This document shows, piece by piece, positions 21,170 through 32,036 of a stretch of DNA of 64,000 nt (the first letter of the stretch is position 1; every line of letters starts with the position of its first letter). Source of the DNA: Orychophragmus violaceus (Eukaryota; Streptophyta; Magnoliopsida; Brassicales; Brassicaceae); assembly GCA_030180135.1 (NCBI GenBank), contig CM058230.1:23520067-23584066 (forward strand), given 5' to 3'. The translations under genes and the position numbers were made by a program. The notes under the pieces are model-generated. The model worked only from the letters and a program-made list of their open reading frames with translations, did not search any database and was not told the origin of the DNA.

Positions 21170-23545
21170 TTAAGAGCCGGTGAGCTGTGGCTGCCGGGAA
21201 GCAAACCACATTTGTATCCCATCGCGATAGTCTTCTCGGCCATCTTGTTGAAGAGCTAATAGCTTGTTCCTGACCTCTTTATCAATGTATTTCAGTAGCA
21301 TCTGAGCTGATTGTGGTTCATTCCCATGCTTCCTAGAGTTCTTTTCTCTCCAAATCGAATGCACATCAGTTTGGAACGCGTACCTTAGCAGATATAGAGT
21401 TGTGCTTTGAGTTGTTGCCGATGTTAGGAAAGAAATGATATCCCCCCAGACACATGTATAGTTGTTCAGAAGCAGTCCACTGGTTAGATCCTTCCAGATC
21501 CGAGGAGTGTAAGTGCACTAAAAAAACAGGTGAGCGCGAGTCTCGAGCTGGTTCGAACAAAGAACACAATTGGTGTTAACATTAGACCAATGTGCCATTC
21601 TTTCACCTGTCGACAACCGATCAAGGATAGTAACCCAAAGAATGAAGGCAAATTTAGGAGTGTTTTGTGGGAACCATACACAGCAGCTCCATTCACAGTG
21701 TGTGTATCGTCTCCTTATTTGGTCCCAGCAATGCTTTGTTGAGAACTTGTGCTTAAACATGTCGTCCTTGTGCCTCCACATAGCAACATCAGAACGTACG
21801 CTATTTACCAGACCTCGTATTTATTCTATTTCATGCTCAATGTCATTCAAGATTTGCACCCTGTGATTACGCCTCTTATGGTTACAGAGCACCTCATGTA
21901 CCGTCGTTGAGTCGGCTATCCCAAGATCAATAAGCCCACGATCTCCAAGCAGCTCCTTAAGTCGACCAAAAGGCGACCACCAGTCATACCAAAATGATGT
22001 GTTCATGCCGTTAGCAACTTCCATCCGATGAAAAAGCTTTGCACTCTCTCGTAGCTTGAGAATTTTCCACCACATCCACGATCCACTTACAGATCTCTCC
22101 CCCAAAGACCAGAATGAGCCTTTGCGGACGAGGTAAGTGTGGATCCAGTTTGCCCAAAGAGATTTAGAAGATGTTATTCTCCAGATAAGCTTTAGACCCG
22201 TCACCATATTAACCTCTTTTAAAGCTCTTATACCAAGTCCACCCTCTTGTTTTGGTTTACAGAGGTCAGCCCATTTCACCTTTTCTTTCCTCGGATTTAG
22301 TTCTGGTCCAGACCATAAGAAAGATGAATAGAGCTTCTCAATTTCTTTTAAACAGCTCCCCGGAAGCCTGAATGCAGCCAACCAAAAGTTGGTTAAACTC
22401 ATAATCACTGAATTAATCAGTTGAAGCCTTCCTGCATACGATAAGAACCTGCCAGTATATGAGCCCATACGATTTCAAATTTTTTCAATCAGAGTCATAT
22501 AGTCAGCCGCAGTCATCCTCTTTGGCAGCAAGGAGAGGCCAAGATAACATACCGGAAGATGTCCATTTGATAGATGGAAGGTAGATAGGATGGCTTCTTG
22601 ATTGAGGTCCGACACACCTGCCATGAAGAGCTTTGATTTCTCAATGCTAATTTTTAGACCCGAGTATTTGGCAAATTTATCAAACACAGCAAGCACTCCT
22701 TCTATCGATCTTTTATTCCCATCGGTGAAAACCATAATATCGTCAGCAAAGCACAAATGATCTTTGGCACCTGGGATGGTATCCAATCTCCCTTCTGCTA
22801 GCAGCTTTGTCAAGCATACTCGAGAGAACATTAACACAAACCACGAACAAGTAAGGGGAGAGTGCACAACCCTGTCTTAATCCTCTTTCACTCTTGAAGA
22901 ATCCAGCTAATTCACCATTCACCTGGACCGAAAAAGAGGCTGTTGAGATACACAAGTTTATCCACTGTATTAACTGGTTTGGGACGTCCATTGCACGCAA
23001 GACATTGAGTAAAAATCCCCACTGGACAGAATCAAAAGCTTTTGAAGTGTCTATTTGCATTGCACTTCTTGGTGAGACTGAGGGCTTGTGATAGTCTTTA
23101 ACCAACTCAGTGGCTAATAGGACATTTTCAACCAGGAGCCTATCTTTGATGAAAGCGCTTTGGTTCCAAGAAATAAGCTTTGGTAAGATACCTTTGATCC
23201 TGTTAGCCAATATCTTGGAAATCACCTTGTATATGACGTTACAACACAAGATGGGTCTGTAGTATTTCATCTCCAAAGCATCCTCCTTATTTGGAATTAA
23301 GGCCAATATTGTTGTATTGATTCCTTTGGGCAAGAAACCTTTAATAAAGAAGGATTGAATGGCAGTAGTGAAGTCTTTTCCGATTATGGTCCAAGATGCT
23401 TTAAAAAATTCACTTGTGTACTCGTTTGGACCCGGTGATTTGTCTGATGGCATTCGAAACAGAACTTCTCTAATCTCCTCTTCTGTTACTGTTTTTTGAA
23501 GCATGTCTCTATCTGAATCACTACATCGAAAGTCCAATAGTGTAT
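21170..23545 (-). pseudogene. LINE F ORF2, 5'-truncated reverse transcriptase
   Basis: Minus-strand non-LTR reverse transcriptase. From 23537 downward: SDKSPGPNEYTSEFFKASW, NQSAFIKDRLLVENVLLATELV, IDTSKAFDSVQW, RGLRQGCALSPYLF, then after a one-frame slip near 22800 the catalytic LCFADDIMVF. After further stops (about 22469, 21819 and 21516) come the zinc-finger RVT region (CVLCSNQLETRAHLFF) and the C-terminus ending near 21170. The endonuclease domain is absent, so the copy is 5'-truncated, as is usual for LINEs. At least one frameshift and three nonsense codons make it non-functional. The 3' UTR is split by copia E. Confidence 0.88.
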
Positions 23546-23642
23546 TTCCTTTTTATCTGTTTATGACAAAACAAAGAAACAATTTGTTTTATTAGATTAA
23601 TTATATATCGACTTGAAGAAGTACATATATATATATATATAT
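23546..23642. other. Spacer between LINE F and copia G
   Basis: AT-rich, non-coding, ending in an AT microsatellite whose last five bases (TATAT, 23638-23642) are the target site of copia G. Confidence 0.6.
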
Positions 23643-24029
23643 TGAATGATAGAATGAAAAGCTCAAAGCTTAATTAAGAAGAAGACGTTTATTGATCTTT
23701 TCAGCTTAACCTTTTCGATTATATCATTGTACTATCTATACAATCATAAGATAAAATGCAAATCTTATCCTGAGTGAATCTTTCTTGTTATCCTGTGCAC
23801 GTGATTTCAAGAATTTTGTAACAGTTCTGCAGATGAATTATATGAGCTGATTGTGCTTGTATGACTCTACATATATCACACGACTTCATCGTGAGATGGA
23901 GAAGACCGTTAAAGCGTGACTCTATTTTTTTTGTAGAGTAAACCATCTTAGACTTTTCTTGGGCTTCATCATTCTTTCTTTGAGGCTGAGTTGTGGTCAC
24001 ATACCCAAACTGGAGATGTACTCTTTACA
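23643..24029 (-). repeat. 3' LTR of copia G
   Basis: 387 bp, TGAATGATAG...CTCTTTACA, followed by a minus-strand polypurine tract at 24030-24042 (GTTTGAGGGGGTG). The last ~187 bp match 49624-49813. Confidence 0.8.
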
Positions 24030-24049
24030 CACCCCCTCAAACTTGGTGT

Positions 24050-27000
24050 AGGTGGAAGAAAAACACCAAGTTTGGATCTATGGGTGAAGTAGGAAACTTG
24101 AGGCAGAGATTTTGTGAAGATGTCAACAACATGAAGTGTTTCTGGAATGTGTTTGACAAGAAGTTATCCCAAAGCTACACGTTCTCTGACATAATGATAG
24201 TCATTCAAAGTGTTTTGATCTTGAGTGCAATTTTGTATTATCTGTGAGAAATACAACATAGAGTTTGTTACAATAGAGCTCAAGTGGAACACATTGAGAT
24301 ATATGAACTTCATGGAGAAAAGAAGACAACCATTTGATTTATGCTGAAGTATCAAACAATATCTTATACTCGGCCTTAGTAAAATATCTTGACATGATTG
24401 GATGACGTTTAGTTGACCAATAGATTATATTCGATCCAAGAAACATGCACAGACCACTTGTGGAACGTCGAGTCTCTTTGAAACCTGTTCAATCACTGTC
24501 ACCGAGGGCTATCAGGGTTGAGTCAGTTGCTGCAGAGAGATCATGCCCATGTCGAAGGTTCCTTAAAGGTATGTAAGATGTGTTTCAAAACTGAATAATC
24601 AACATAAGTTGGACAATGCATTTTCTGACAAACAAAATTCACTACAAACTGGATATATGGCCTTGTCAAGGTAAGATACTGGAGTTTCCCTGTTAAACTT
24701 CGAATGTAAGATTAGTGAAAAGAGAATCATGACATGAAATCTTAAGAACAGTAGAGTCAGGAGAGTCGACATAGGTGCACAATGTTTCATATCAAAAGCT
24801 ATAAGCAGATCCGTGGAATATTTTTGTTGATTTGGAAACAAACCATTGTTGTGGAAATGAGAATGTACCCCAAGGAAATAATGTAGCTTCCACATATCCT
24901 TCATCATGAATTATGTGTTGAGATTGAGTAGTTTTTGAAGAAGATCATCATTGCTGCATGTGAGAATTATATCATCAACGTACGGAAGAAATACATTGTG
25001 TCTAATCAATGGTGATAGAAGAACAATGAAGAATCTCCCATTGCACAAACAAATCCAAACTTTAGAAGAAAGGAGATGAAATTGTCAAGCTAATCTCTAG
25101 GTTCTTGCTAAAAACCTATGTGGATCTTCAAACACATGTGGTTGGATCATGTAAACGTCTTTTCGTAACTCACCATGCATAAATTCATTTTTGACATATG
25201 TTTTTTTTTTAATAACCCAACGTTTGATCACTGCTACATGTAAAAAACATTATCACCATTCAGTTCTTACAACTGAACTATAAGTCTCAGTGTAGTATAT
25301 CCCTTCTTCTTTCTCATATCCTTTAGACACTAGCTTCACTTTAAGCTTGTCTGAAGAACCATCTGAGTTAAGCTTCATTTTAAAGACCCATTTGCATCCC
25401 TAAAGATGTATATATGAAGCTGGAAGAACCAAAACAAGTATCTTTAGCATGAAGAGTTCCCATTTCTTCACCCATTGCACTAGTCCAACATGGGTCTTGT
25501 AAAGTTTCTTTCACAGTATTGGGTTCCAGATAGTTAGCCTTGACAATGAAGAGAGCATACTTTGGGTTTGGTTTAACTGTTGTTGCTTGTATATGTGTTT
25601 TCATTGGATGAAGCAGAGCAGAGACAATAGTAGTGTATGTATTTGTTGTAGATGTACCATCATATCATGTCTATGGTGGAGATACTTCTTTTCTGCAAGC
25701 TAGAGAAGCTTCTTTTGACCATGAGGCTTGAGGAGAAACAATCTCAATAATATGAGACTTCGAGTTGTTGTCATCTATTGGTTGTTCCTGATCAAAAATA
25801 TCATTTGTGTGATTTCTTTAATTGAATCCATAGACTGAGGTAGATATACTGCAAAAGATAGAGGTGTTCCCACATTAGTAATAGAAGGTCCTTCTTCTGT
25901 TGAACCAACTGGAGGTGAGCTTGAAACTGTCCTACCACAGTACCAATAAGACATAAGCGGTGTATTAGATGTAAGGGAAATTTTTTTGTATTCACTGGAG
26001 AAAGGGAAGCTAGATTCAGAAAATAGAACATTTCGACGGATGTAGATTATACCAATAGGCGGATGTAGACATCTATATCCATTGAAATTTGAATTATAAC
26101 CCAGAAAGAAACAATGTAGAGATTTATCAAGTTTATTCTTTGCATATGACCTCATATACGGATATCAGGAACATCCAAACACCCTTATATCCAAATATAT
26201 TGGAGAAGATCCCCATCAACAACTCAGAGGACCTTTTTATCAACTAGAACAGAAGAGGGAAGAAGGTTGATCAAGTAGCTTGCTGTGGAAAAAAAAAACG
26301 CTTCAACCCATAAGATATGTGGAGCCTGAATTTTGAAAAGCTCAGAGAGGTCCAACACTATAATATGTGTATTCTTCCTCTCACCAATTCCATTTTTCTG
26401 AGGGGTATGTGGACAAGACGCTTGATTCCACATGCATTGAGATGACTGAGAAATTTGTTGCTTGAGAATTCACCCCTTCCATCACATTAGAAGAAAGTTA
26501 TTTGTTGTTGAAAATGTTTTTCTACTTGCATTTGGAAGAGAAGAAAGACATGAAAGAACTCTGCTTTTGTTTTTAAAGGGAAGAACCATATATATCTTGA
26601 AAAATTGCCACTGAAAATGACATAATAACGAAAACTTTACGTAAAAATAACATGTGAGAGATCCCAAAATATAATGTATCCTCTCACAAGGTCTTACAGA
26701 GACAAAATCAGAAGAACATAATGAAAGTTTATTAACTTTTCCCATTTGACAAGAATCAGAGAAGGAAAAATTTGCTTTATTGACTACTATGGCTTTATTC
26801 TTGGTAAGAAGCTGAAGAATATCTTTGTGAGGATGGTTTAACCTTTAATGCCACACCTCATTACTGGTTTTTTTTGTTTCCTGGTTGAGTAGAAAGCAAA
26901 AAACCCTGGCTTACCCAACATATGGAGATCATTATGACGACTTCCCTGAATTAGCATTTGCTGAGTCTTTTTTCCCTTAACAATAAAACCATCATAATCA

Positions 27001-27504
27001 AAATCGATAGCACAAGGATAGTTAGTTGTTAATTTTGAGACAAACATAAGATCCTTTGCAATACCATGACAAACAAGAACAATGTGAGTAATAGGAAGAA
27101 AATCTCCATTTCCTATAATCATTGAATCATCATCGTGATAAGGTTGAGAAGATTGAAACTAATTGTTGAACCAGTGTTGTTAAATGTAGCACCACTGTCT
27201 AGATACCATTCATGACTAGAAGGAGAATCTTGTTCATATAGCTTCATTGCAGAGAAAGCGTTGTGATAGTTTGGGTTTTGATAATCCTGATCAAACTGGT
27301 TATAACACTTGTAGGCTGAGTGACCATATTTTCCACAGATCTTGTATGTTGTTCGTTGGTTGGAGCCATTTGGAGCAACCTGAGACCCTCCTGAAGTGAA
27401 TTGTTGATGAAAACCCCTTCCTCGAGTAGAATAGGATACTTTGCATCTATAGCTGACTCGGTTTGAGCCACGCCCCCTGGAATAACCACCCATGTATCCC
27501 CCTC
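24050..27504 (-). pseudogene. Decayed pol and gag C-terminus of copia G
   Basis: Frameshifted fragments read in the expected order. 27119-27493 is gag with a zinc knuckle missing its first cysteine (YKICGKYGHSAYKC) and protease WYLDSGATFNN. 26838-27122 is the protease-integrase linker. 26224-26433 is the integrase core (CPHTPQKNGIGERKN). 25775-26155 is the integrase C-terminus (NKLDKSLHCFFLGYN). 25380-25604 is the RT start (NPKYALFIVKANYLEP). 24599-24907 is RT (WKLHYFLGVHSHFHNNGLFPNQQKY). Many stops and shifts; non-functional. Confidence 0.8.
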
Positions 27505-28412
27505 TATAATACCTTGTATCAAGAAATGGTCAACGGGTAGCAGAAAAAATCAACGGAGGACATTTGGTAATTTCCAAGAAATTAAGGGGTATTTTGGTAA
27601 ATTTACCAAAATATGAGCCGGAAGCTAAGACGGACCAAATGTTATTCTTGTTAAGTCAAGAAAACATTTAGAAGATCAAGAATGGTGGAAACGGAGTGTA
27701 GATGAGTTTTTCGGGTTATCGGGAATGGAAACCGATAAAACCGACAAAACTTGTAAAATTCATTACGGGAGCTACGGGTGTCCGTTTGAAGTGATTCAAA
27801 TTGATAAATTCATCTAAGAGTATCTGGAATCTGAAAAGGAGGCTTGGTGGATTTATAGAAGCAGATAAAGAGTTTTTAAAATATTAAACATTAAACCGGT
27901 TTTTCCGAGAAACCGATACAATGTTCGGGCAAGCAAGAGGACCTTCTAAACTCCACCAAAATTTATGAAATTTGGACCACAGCCTCATGAGAAGATTTAG
28001 AAGCCACGGTGAAAAGGATTCAGCAAGATTCAATGCCTAGATTAAGTTATAGATTTTAGATCATTAATGGGTGATTAATGACTAAAATTCCAAAATAAAT
28101 TCATGGGATCTTGGGCTTGGTTTGGGGATGATTGGAGCTGATATCTGAAGTCATTATGGACCTAATTCAAGCCCAGTTACAAGTTTAGCCACGAAATGAA
28201 GCAAGAAGAGGCAAAAGGAGGCCTTGTGGGTAAGATACATTGAATCTACAAAACATTTTGTGGACCAAGCTCAATGGGCTTTTTATTGGACTTCATGAGG
28301 ATAAGAAAGAGGATAAGAAGAAGTGTTTTTGGCCAACAGCTGGCCTAGGGTCGTGGCATAAGAGGAGAGTGGAGAGGAGACAAGTGGAGGGTGGAGATTA
28401 ACTCCCTTTGGC

Positions 28413-28420
28413 TATAAAAA
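28413..28420 (+). promoter_or_regulatory. TATA box of element J
   Basis: TATAAAAA in GGCTATAAAAAGGACC, followed about 30 bp later by a C/T-rich start-like region (CCATTTTCTTCACAAC), then a purine-rich leader. Confidence 0.6.
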
Positions 28421-28439
28421 GGACCTCTCCCCCTCCCAT

Positions 28440-28765
28440 TTTCTTCACAACAAAAACTCACAAGAGAAAAGAAGAGGGAGAGGAGAGAAAGAAGAGAGAA
28501 GGAAGAGAAGAAAAAGAGAGGAGGAGGCGCAAAGGAGAAGGAGGAGAAGGAGAAGAGGAAGCCGGAAAAGAAGAAGAAGGAGGAGGAGGAGGAGGAGGAA
28601 GAAGAAGACCGGAGGAAGAGGAAGAGAGAGAGAGAGAGAGAGAGGAGAGAGAAAGTAGAGAGAAAAATAAGAAAGAGAAAGTAGAGAGAGAAAGAAGAAA
28701 GAGAAAGTGGGGAAGAGAGAGAACCGGAGGAAAGAGAAAGAGAACCGGAGGAGAGAGAGAAGAGA
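28440..28765 (+). repeat. GA-rich purine tract in element J
   Basis: About 320 bp almost purely A and G (GAAGAGGGAGAGGAG-type), directly downstream of the predicted start site. It opens long spurious frames. A transcript leader or nucleosome-depleted tract is plausible; there is no coding support. Confidence 0.7.
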
Positions 28766-29454
28766 TTAGTCCGGAGGCTCAGTCGGAACCACGAAGGTCA
28801 ACGGTATGGTCAAGTGTGGGTCAAGGTCGAGTCAAGCAGCGGAGGTTCGGGAAAGGTTCGGGTTAGCGTCGGGTTCGTGCCGGGTCTCGTTGTTCCGCTA
28901 GTCCGTCAATCCGTCCGTCCGTCGTCATAATAGCAATGTGAGTCGGCTCAAACACCGTAGCTATGCATATAGATCGATAAATGGGAAAACCATAGATTAA
29001 GTAATTGCATACCCGGATATGAATTGATGGCGTTTGAGAATTGAATTGTCAGATTAATGATAAACCGGTTAGGGTTTCGAGACGCATACTAGGATCATAA
29101 GATTAAATGGATTAAACTTGTTGTGTGCCGTTAGGTTGGTAGTAACGTTGTGTGATGCATACATATAGTCGTTGTATGATAAGGCCGTATATGCATATAT
29201 ATCTATGTATGAATAACGATCTAAAATGAATCTAAGTACGGAAATTAAGACGGTGTAAAAGACGGAAGTAAACTTAACAAATGTATAGTATATGGAATGA
29301 TACTCGGTTGAGGTTTAGTAGTAAAGGAATGAATGGAATAAATAAATGGTGAGACGTCGGGGAGTTTAGTAAGCTACTAGCTCTAAACCGACGGATCGGG
29401 GAGTTGATAAAAGATACCTAGGAAAGGTTAAGAAAAGAAAAGTGTTGAGATTGG

Positions 29455-29556
29455 GAGCCGTCTACGGGTTAGCAATCCGCTAATCCAAGGTAGCGGACGA
29501 TAAGGAGATGTGAGCCGTCTACGGGTTAGCAATCCGCTAATCCAGTGTAGCGGACG
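29455..29556 (+). repeat. 57-bp tandem duplication in element J
   Basis: Two copies of a 45-bp block beginning GAGCCGTCTACGGGTTAGC and ending TAGCGGACG, at 29455-29499 and 29512-29556, with period 57. Each contains the inverted repeat TTAGC...GCTAA. Confidence 0.8.
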
Positions 29557-30911
29557 TAAATGAATTAAAAGACATTAGGAACCCTAATAGGCTTGCTTGT
29601 GTGATGATTGTTTGTATTGTGTGATTGCGTGTTTGTGGTTGTTAAGCTTTGTTGTGCAGGCCTATTAGATTGTCTCGGTGTTGGGCCGAGCAAGCGGTGG
29701 TGCGGGTTTGTGTGTAGAATTGCGGGGTGCGGTGATGAGATTGTGGTTGATGGTTGTTCGAGTCTGATTGATTGCTAGAGTCCGAGCGAGTCTGCGTGTT
29801 TACTTTTCCGCACTAGGACTCTAGGGTGCGTTAGATCCCGCAAGTCTAGGTGATTGGAGACGTTCTGGTACTTCCGACCCGATTGGATCCTCGGGAAGTT
29901 GCTTAACCGGATCATGGTGATTTCGGTTATGGCGTTAACCTATGGAGTGACGTCTGTAGGTGTGTAGTCCGTAGAACACGGGGTCGCGTCCTAGGGCCGG
30001 ATTGCATGGAAGCTCGGGTTGCCGAGGGTAACCGGAGTCACTGCGTATCGATGGACTGAGAACAGTGTCCTGGATCGTGAGACTTTGTGTTAACGTCTGG
30101 GAGTCGCGGGGGTTTGTTACCATGTCGGTAACGGTGGAAATCCGTGGAAGTTACCAAGAAGCGTAAGGGCCCAGTGGTGTGTTGGTGATGATGATGGTGT
30201 TGCGCGATAGATAGATAGAGTTCCAATTGAGAGCATGTGCCGCAGTGCTTTCGATTCCCTTTATTGTATAGTGTTGTTATTTGAATGCTTGTGTGTTGTG
30301 AAGCTCATCACGTCTTGGTAGCACGTGATCGGCTATTGTACTTGATTGTTATTTTGGGTTTTGGGCGGGATTATTAGATTATTAGAAGCCGTAGTGGGGA
30401 GCCGTCTCACTGGGTAATCTTAGATTGCTCATTAGACTCTTTTGTGTTTTTCAGGTTTGGCGTAGCTCGGCGGACGCGTAGGATGCTCGGAGTAGTCTCG
30501 GGTTGGCATTGGGTATTGGTTGTTACGCATATGGACTTTATTTTCGGTTTTCGGATTTTGTTTGGGACGTCCCGCTAAACAATGTGTATTCGACCGTATA
30601 TTGTTATGAATGAGATTTATATTTTTCAAATAATAAAAACGGAATAATTCCCTGATATACGGTTTCGTCCGAACCGAACACAACTCGTGGAAGCGGTACA
30701 GGTTGAAAAGCTTTGTATCACGGAAGCGAGGTAAACGGAGTTAAGGACGGTTTGGTGCGAGCCTTTGTCTCAAACTGGGCTGCCTTTGGCTTCGTATTGT
30801 GACAAACTCTTCTCGTATGGCTGCTCGGGTTCGATCGGTCATGTTCTTGTTTGATTGTTGGCCGGTCAGCTCGTCGGTCAGTGGTAAACGGGAAGGGGGC
30901 GTTACACCCTC

Positions 30912-31035
30912 TATCCGTATAGAAGGCTTGATGAGGTGATGCATCAGAGGGTGATTCATATGTTCTAAGCTTATCATCAAATCCAATGAGCTTAATACTT
31001 ACATCTTCGAGGAAAGGACATGGAAATGCATCCAT
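30912..31035 (-). pseudogene. Middle of copia G gag
   Basis: Minus-strand MDAFPCPFLEDVSIKLIGFDDKLRTYESPSDASPHQAFYTDRG links the gag piece at 49327-49623 with the zinc-knuckle piece at 27119-27493. It is flanked by the J and D insertions. Confidence 0.75.
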
Positions 31036-31344
31036 TGTTGGGATAAGCTTGAAGATAGCTTGAGAAAGAAGCAATCCTATTAGGATATCAATAAGGAAAA
31101 TATTTAGGAGTTATCTAAATGTTAGTTTTCCATTTATTAGGAGTTATCTAAATAAGTAGTATTTCCTTTTTGTGATTAGGAAAAGTATAGGAGATCTCTA
31201 TATAAGGAGATGCCAAGGTTGTGGCATAACTCATGAGTTTTTATGAGAGATTGAGAGCTTAAGTTTTGAGTGAGTTTCTTTAGCTAATAAAGAGAGTTAT
31301 TCTTTATTAATCTTTGAGTTCATAATTCTTCTTTGAAATCAATA
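31036..31344 (+). repeat. 5' LTR of copia D
   Basis: 309 bp, TGTTGGGATAAGCTTG...GAAATCAATA. A TATATAAG promoter-like box lies at about 31199-31206 (CTCTATATAAGGAGATG). Confidence 0.88.
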
Positions 31345-31346
31345 AT

Positions 31347-31358
31347 TGGTATCAGAGC
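31347..31358 (+). other. Primer-binding site of copia D
   Basis: TGGTATCAGAGC, two bases after the LTR end (initiator tRNA-Met type). Confidence 0.9.
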
Positions 31359-31464
31359 TTTGCTAAGATTGTAAGGGGTACTCTCAACTCCGATCGTAGG
31401 CAATACGATTGTAAGAAGTACTATTGACCTAGATCTTGAGCAATACGATTGAGAAAGCAAGACG

Positions 31465-32036
31465 ATGGGGAAGAGTGACGATGAAACAACATGGAAGATA
31501 AAAGAAGGAGGGGGATCTCTTTCTATCCAATGTCCTATGCTAAATTCAAGCAACTATACAGTATGGGCTATGAGAATGAAGATTTTGCTTAAAGTTCATA
31601 AGACTTGGGAAGTTGTAGAAACATGAAAAGATGATGGTGATAAAAACGACATGGCAATAGCCTTGTTGTTTCAGTCAATTCCTGAGTCTCTTATTCTACA
31701 AGTCGATGAACTAGACACAGCTCAAGAAGTATGGAATGCTATCAAGGCGAGGCATATGGGAGCAGAGAGAGTAAGAGAGGCGAGATTACAAACTTTAATG
31801 GCCGAATTCGACCGAATAAAGATGAGACCGGATGAGAAAATTGATGAATTTGTTGGGAAGTTATCCGAGATCTCTTCAAAATCAGCTGCGCTTGGAGAAG
31901 AAATCGAAGAACCTAAATTAGTCAAGAAATTCCTTAAGTGTCTTCCTCGGGAGAAATATATTCACATCGTTGCATCTCTTGAACAAGTGCTAGATTTAAA
32001 AAAACAAGTTTTGACGATATTGTGGGACGTTTAAAA
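31465..32036 (+). pseudogene. Copia D gag with in-frame TGA
   Basis: Starts MGKSDDETTWKIKEGGG and has the plant copia gag core (SSNYTVWAMRMKILLKV; then DTAQEVWNAIKARHMGAERVREARLQTLMAEF; LVKKFLKCLPREKY). A TGA at 31624-31626 interrupts it in phase. The frame ends at 32034-32036, after an A7 run at 31998-32004 where the -1 frame continues into the rest of the polyprotein. A homopolymer deletion and programmed -1 slippage both fit. Confidence 0.82.

Larger units (their letters stand above)
27505..30906 (+). mobile_element. Element J: 3.4-kb solo-LTR-like insertion
   Basis: Bounded by 5-bp target copies CCCTC (27500-27504 and 30907-30911) inside the gag of G, which reads on across it. The right end is GGGGGCGTTACA; the left end TATAATACC equals its inverted partner TGTAACGCC except for C/G-to-T/A transitions. 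There is no coding, primer site or second LTR, so a solo LTR of a long-LTR Ty3 (chromovirus-like) element is the best reading; a short non-coding derivative is the alternative. Orientation is given by the TATA box at 28413. Confidence 0.65.

Noticed and set aside
28408..28866. 152-residue frame rich in K, E, R and G.
   Set aside because: It is the translation of the GA-rich tract of element J; biased composition, no domain, starts at the TATA box.
29935..30226. Minus-strand frames with His/Gln runs.
   Set aside because: They fall in non-coding LTR sequence of J and reflect simple repeats (ATGATGATGGTG).
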